Origin: Phycisphaerae bacterium
GTDB lineage: Bacteria; Planctomycetota; Phycisphaerae; Sedimentisphaerales; Anaerobacaceae
Direction: 5' to 3'
Assembly: GCA_030608075.1 (NCBI GenBank)
Contig: JAUWIU010000009.1
Coordinates: 1-34,503 of the forward strand
DNA: 34,503 nucleotides
The number at the start of each line of letters is the position of its first letter. Position 1 is the first letter of the stretch. The position numbers and the translations under genes are program-made. Below are positions 32,105-34,503 of this stretch, one piece after another. Below the pieces are notes generated by a model. That model saw nothing but the letters and a program-made list of their open reading frames with translations, was not told the origin of the DNA and made no database searches.

Positions 32105-32383
32105 ATCCTTTGATAAGTCCTTCCACTTCGGATTGACTTCTTCAATCAATCGCAGTTTCCACTTCCTTTTCCACCTTTTGATCTGTTTTTCTCTTATTTT
32201 TGCTTTCTTTTCATCATCGTGTCTTTCGTAATATACTAATTTTTTGACACCATATCTCTTCGTGAATGCACTGGCCGTTCTCTTCTTGTGTGCTCCAACT
32301 CGTTGTGCGAGCTTGCCGGACATGCCGAGATATAGCGTACCGTTCCTTTTGCTCGCCATGATGTAAACATAGTATCCGCTCAT
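32045..32383 (-). CDS. GIY-YIG domain protein (UPF0213-like) with repeat-derived C-terminus
   Basis: 112 aa from the ATG at 32383; the frame is open to 32458 but the upstream part runs through repeat sequence. The domain begins YYVYIMASKRNGTLYLGMSG (GIY-YIG pair as YYVYI and LYLG), then AQRVGAHKK, KLVYYERHDDEKKAKIREKQIKRWKR and VNPKWKDL, the usual single-domain UPF0213 pattern; nuclease activity is uncertain for this family. Native ends are near NPKWKDL. Here the frame runs from codon TTA at about 32104 into a MITE copy, which encodes the final ~19 residues. No good ribosome site was seen. Confidence 0.75.
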   Translation of the reverse strand: MSGYYVYIMASKRNGTLYLGMSGKLAQRVGAHKKRTASAFTKRYGVKKLVYYERHDDEKKAKIREKQIKRWKRKWKLRLIEEVNPKWKDLSKDLGTLTKPDSNAKSRFAEPF

Positions 32384-32469
32384 ATATTTCTGCTTGATTC
32401 TACGAGCTACATGTAAAATTGCAAATTCATCCTCGCCCGCCTGCCCGAATCCCTGCATGTCGTAGCCTG

Positions 32470-32492
32470 CCCCTGCAATTCTTAGGCAGGGG
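32470..32492. repeat. CCCCTGC palindromic repeat, copy 3
   Basis: CCCCTGC-AATTCTTAG-GCAGGGG, one loop base different from copies 1 and 2, and followed by a GGCAGGGACCC extension as after copy 2. Confidence 0.8.
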
Positions 32493-32551
32493 GCAGGGAC
32501 CCAAAATTATTTAGCTCCACGTTGCACATGGGGGTTTCTTTTCCCCACCTG

Positions 32552-32650
32552 CCCCTGGAATTCTTAGGCAGGGGTCATTGCGAGGAGCTCACGACGCGGC
32601 AATCTCTACACGCTCTACGCTACACGCTGTACGCTATCCACTATACACTG
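32552..32650. repeat. CCCCTGG repeat copy 4, a GTCATTGCGAGG-type repeat and a degenerate TACACGCT tract
   Basis: Copy 4 of the palindrome (32552-32574, CCCCTGG...GCAGGGG) is followed by GTCATTGCGAGGAGC...GCGGCAATCTC (32575-32605), a motif of a widespread dispersed bacterial repeat. Then come irregular units of CTACACGCT/TACGCTA to about 32650. There is no gene in 32384-32812; the rest is the leader of the ATPase gene. Confidence 0.65.
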
Positions 32651-32668
32651 TCCAAAGGAAATAAAATC

Positions 32669-32696
32669 TTGTGGGGTTGTCGGTTTTGGGTATAAT
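32669..32696 (+). promoter_or_regulatory. Putative promoter of the P-loop ATPase gene
   Basis: TTGTGG (32669-32674), a 16-bp spacer and TATAAT (32691-32696); the start would be near 32703, giving a ~110-nt AT-rich leader. Confidence 0.5.
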
Positions 32697-32812
32697 GTCG
32701 GGATATGAAAAAGTCGGTAGTACATTTGCCAAATACCTCCAAAAATTGCACAAAATGACAGAAAAAATATGCGTAGCGAAAATCGATAGTTTTGTTTAGC
32801 TAGGAATAAATT

Positions 32813-34351
32813 ATGCCTCATAACAAAACTAAATTGGTAGATATACTATCATCAATAGAGTTCGGTTCTTCTATTGCTGAACAAGATACACTTCTTGAAA
32901 CTGCACGAGTTGAGACTTCAGCGTTTACCGATCTTTTTAACGACAAGGTTGACCTAGTTCCTGGTACAAAGGGTTCTGGAAAAAGTGCCCTTTACCGAAT
33001 ATTTGTGGATTTTCTACCAGAGTATTTACTAAGACATCAAAAGGTGGTTGTGGCTCATGGAGTACAGCGATATGGTGATGATGTATTTCACGCCTATAAA
33101 GATGAATTTGATAAAATGGATGAAAACGAGTTTGTTAATTTTTGGTGTGTATACCTTGTCTCTCTTGCGAAAGAGCACTTTATCAGAAATCCACGATATG
33201 CAGATTTTATAAAAGATTGCTCAGATGAAACTAAGGTTTTTTATCAGGCTTGCCAAAGCGCCCGGATTCCAGACTTCGAAAAACAAAAATCCCTTCGCGA
33301 TGTCCTCGGATGGGTTTTGTCAGTTATTAGTTCGTGGCGACCTGTTGTCAAGTTTAGACCACCAGGTGAAGCGGGTGAATTTGAAGTTGGTTTGTTTAAA
33401 GAACAATTAGTAACATCGCCAAATTCTAAGAAGGAACCAGATGCGCCTGTTTTAGCCCAATATGCCCATACTATCAAGGATAGCTTAGAAGCTGTGCTTA
33501 AAAAAGCGGGTCTTAGTCTATGGCTAATGATAGATCGTTTAGATGAGATTTTTCCCCGTCGTTCAAAACTTGAGACTCGTGCCCTTCGAGGATTGCTAAG
33601 GACATTGCGAATATTTGAGTCCCAAGAAATTAGAATTAAGGTGTTTCTACGAGATGATATTCTTGAGCAGGTGGTTTCGGATGGACAGGGATCCACTGCG
33701 CTAACACATATAACTGCTCGTCAGGCAGATACTTTACGCTGGTCTGAAAACCAGATTTTAAACATGATTGTAAAACGATTATATGCAAGTAATATTTTGC
33801 GAGAATATCTCGACGTAAATTCTGAACGCCTTGCAGCAAGTAGGGATTACCAGCAAGAAGCTTTTTATAAAGTATTTCCGCCCGCCGTATTTCGAGGCGC
33901 TCGTCAAAGTTCAACCTTGAGATGGATTTACAGCCATACATCAGACGGGAGAGGCGTTGTTACGCCGCGAGACGTTATTGATTTGCTTACCAAAGCCAAA
34001 CAAAAACAGCAAGACGAATATAAGTCAGATTCTTCCGGCGAGTCCGACTTTATAATTGGCCCGTCTGCTATTATATATGGGCTTGAAGAATTATCTAAGC
34101 GGAAAAGGACTACATTCTTGGAAGCTGAATTTCCACATTTATGGAAACACATAAAAAAGTTTGTTGGAGGGAGAACACAGTATAGTGAAAATGATATCCT
34201 CAAACTGTTCGGAAAAAGTTGGCAGAAAATTGTGGAAGATCTTATTTCTATCGGAGTTCTCGAAAAGGAAGGCAGGCCAGAAAGCTCCAAAACTTTTAAG
34301 ATTCCGTTTTTGTATCGAGCCGGACTAGAAGTTAGGCAAGGTAGTGCTTAA
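32813..34351 (+). CDS. P-loop ATPase (Sll1717-like family)
   Basis: 512 aa; the ATG at 32813 has AGGA 7 nt upstream. Walker A is GTKGSGKS (51-58). Walker B is LWLMIDRLDE (236-245, hhhhDxxDE). A strand with IKVFLRDDI (275-283) may bear the sensor or arginine finger, then HITARQADTLRWSENQILNMIVKRL, typical of this P-loop NTPase group. The C-terminal ~80 residues look like a winged helix (YSENDILKLFGKSWQKIVEDL ... FKIPFLYRAGLE). Relatives occur sporadically in bacteria, sometimes near mobile or defence genes; the cellular role is unknown. The gene is clearly more AT-rich than its neighbours and sits alone between a repeat cluster and a transposase tail, suggesting lateral arrival. Confidence 0.75.
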   Translation: MPHNKTKLVDILSSIEFGSSIAEQDTLLETARVETSAFTDLFNDKVDLVPGTKGSGKSALYRIFVDFLPEYLLRHQKVVVAHGVQRYGDDVFHAYKDEFDKMDENEFVNFWCVYLVSLAKEHFIRNPRYADFIKDCSDETKVFYQACQSARIPDFEKQKSLRDVLGWVLSVISSWRPVVKFRPPGEAGEFEVGLFKEQLVTSPNSKKEPDAPVLAQYAHTIKDSLEAVLKKAGLSLWLMIDRLDEIFPRRSKLETRALRGLLRTLRIFESQEIRIKVFLRDDILEQVVSDGQGSTALTHITARQADTLRWSENQILNMIVKRLYASNILREYLDVNSERLAASRDYQQEAFYKVFPPAVFRGARQSSTLRWIYSHTSDGRGVVTPRDVIDLLTKAKQKQQDEYKSDSSGESDFIIGPSAIIYGLEELSKRKRTTFLEAEFPHLWKHIKKFVGGRTQYSENDILKLFGKSWQKIVEDLISIGVLEKEGRPESSKTFKIPFLYRAGLEVRQGSA

Positions 34352-34391
34352 CTCTCAAGAAAAAATAGGGACAGTCACGAATGGCGGTTCC

Positions 34392-34503
34392 TTAAGCAGC
34401 ATAGCTTTTCCTCCAATGCTCTCGAGTGGTTTTTAGTTTCGGGTAATGTTTGCGCTCTCGCGTTACGGCTCGTGGTTCATTTCTGCCGGGCCTTTCGGGG
34501 ACA
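34392..34503 (-). CDS. C-terminal end of a transposase (truncated by window edge)
   Basis: From the window edge the minus strand reads VPERPGRNEPRAVTRERKHY and then PKLKTTREHW to a TAA at 34392-34394 (36 residues). The RPGR-x-EPRAVKR-like and PK.Y-P-L patterns are those of IS4-type transposase C-termini. GGGACAGTCACGAATGG just downstream (about 34370-34386) resembles short motifs bordering mobile elements. Completeness cannot be judged from this window. Confidence 0.6.
   Translation of the reverse strand, partial: VPERPGRNEPRAVTRERKHYPKLKTTREHWRKSYAA

Overview
The window looks like chromosome of a planctomycete, most likely class Phycisphaerae (inference). The pointers are a PEP-CTERM exported protein, a pseudopilin-type protein, a TAT-exported sugar-isomerase-like protein, a BNR sialidase-like enzyme, a DUF6677-like small membrane protein and a dnaG-rpoD block with a Phycisphaerae-style RpoD. 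Most genes have ordinary bacterial expression signals. Near-consensus sigma-70 promoters (TTGACA/TATAAT-like, 16-18 bp spacers) can be read upstream of about ten of them, in keeping with the housekeeping sigma factor encoded here.

Layout. 1-2.7 kb: end of an unknown gene, a secreted sialidase-like protein, then a PEP-CTERM protein behind a very strong promoter and a ~390-nt structured leader. 2.9-6.5 kb (minus): tRNA-Lys, a small unknown gene, an exported PQQ-like beta-propeller and purH. 6.5-7.9 kb: a decayed L-2-hydroxyglutarate oxidase tail and a pseudopilin. 8.1-11.3 kb (minus): a compact rmlA-rmlC-rmlD-rmlB operon for dTDP-L-rhamnose. 11.4-14.9 kb: an accessory patch with an internally deleted IS whose inverted repeats are still visible, a family-2 glycosyltransferase, a frameshifted tyrosine-recombinase tail beside tRNA-Arg, and an orphan 164-aa ORF. 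15-17.2 kb (plus): hisA, a STAS-domain protein, and rnc with a hairpin-rich leader. 17.4-21.3 kb: a minus-strand envelope operon (SurA/PpiD-like anchor protein, DUF6677-like protein, small membrane protein) divergent from a plus-strand membrane protein and a beta-hydroxyacid dehydrogenase. 22.6-31.6 kb (minus): DUF985 cupin, lipoprotein cyclophilin, rpoD, dnaG, tatD, TAT-exported isomerase-like protein, yraN, rplS. 31.8-34.5 kb: a dense repeat cluster, a GIY-YIG protein, an AT-rich P-loop ATPase and the tail of a transposase.

Noteworthy non-coding content. At least four families of small palindromic repeats occur. They include two 115-bp copies of one MITE-like element (one supplies the last ~19 codons of the GIY-YIG gene), a 176-bp MITE with 19-bp inverted repeats and a 4-bp CTAA target duplication nested at the edge of another MITE, and two copies of a REP-like element ending in TTGCGGAAA/TTTCCGCAA. 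Several sit within a few bases of stop codons and carry terminator-like hairpins. RNase III lacks the usual third catalytic-site Asp (Gly instead), and its gene has a leader whose hairpins could sequester the Shine-Dalgarno.

No complete new multi-gene system is evident. The best candidates for undescribed biology are the structured leaders (PEP-CTERM gene and rnc), the repeat/gene fusions, and the orphan P-loop ATPase. All assignments come from reading motifs; no database search or folding program was run.
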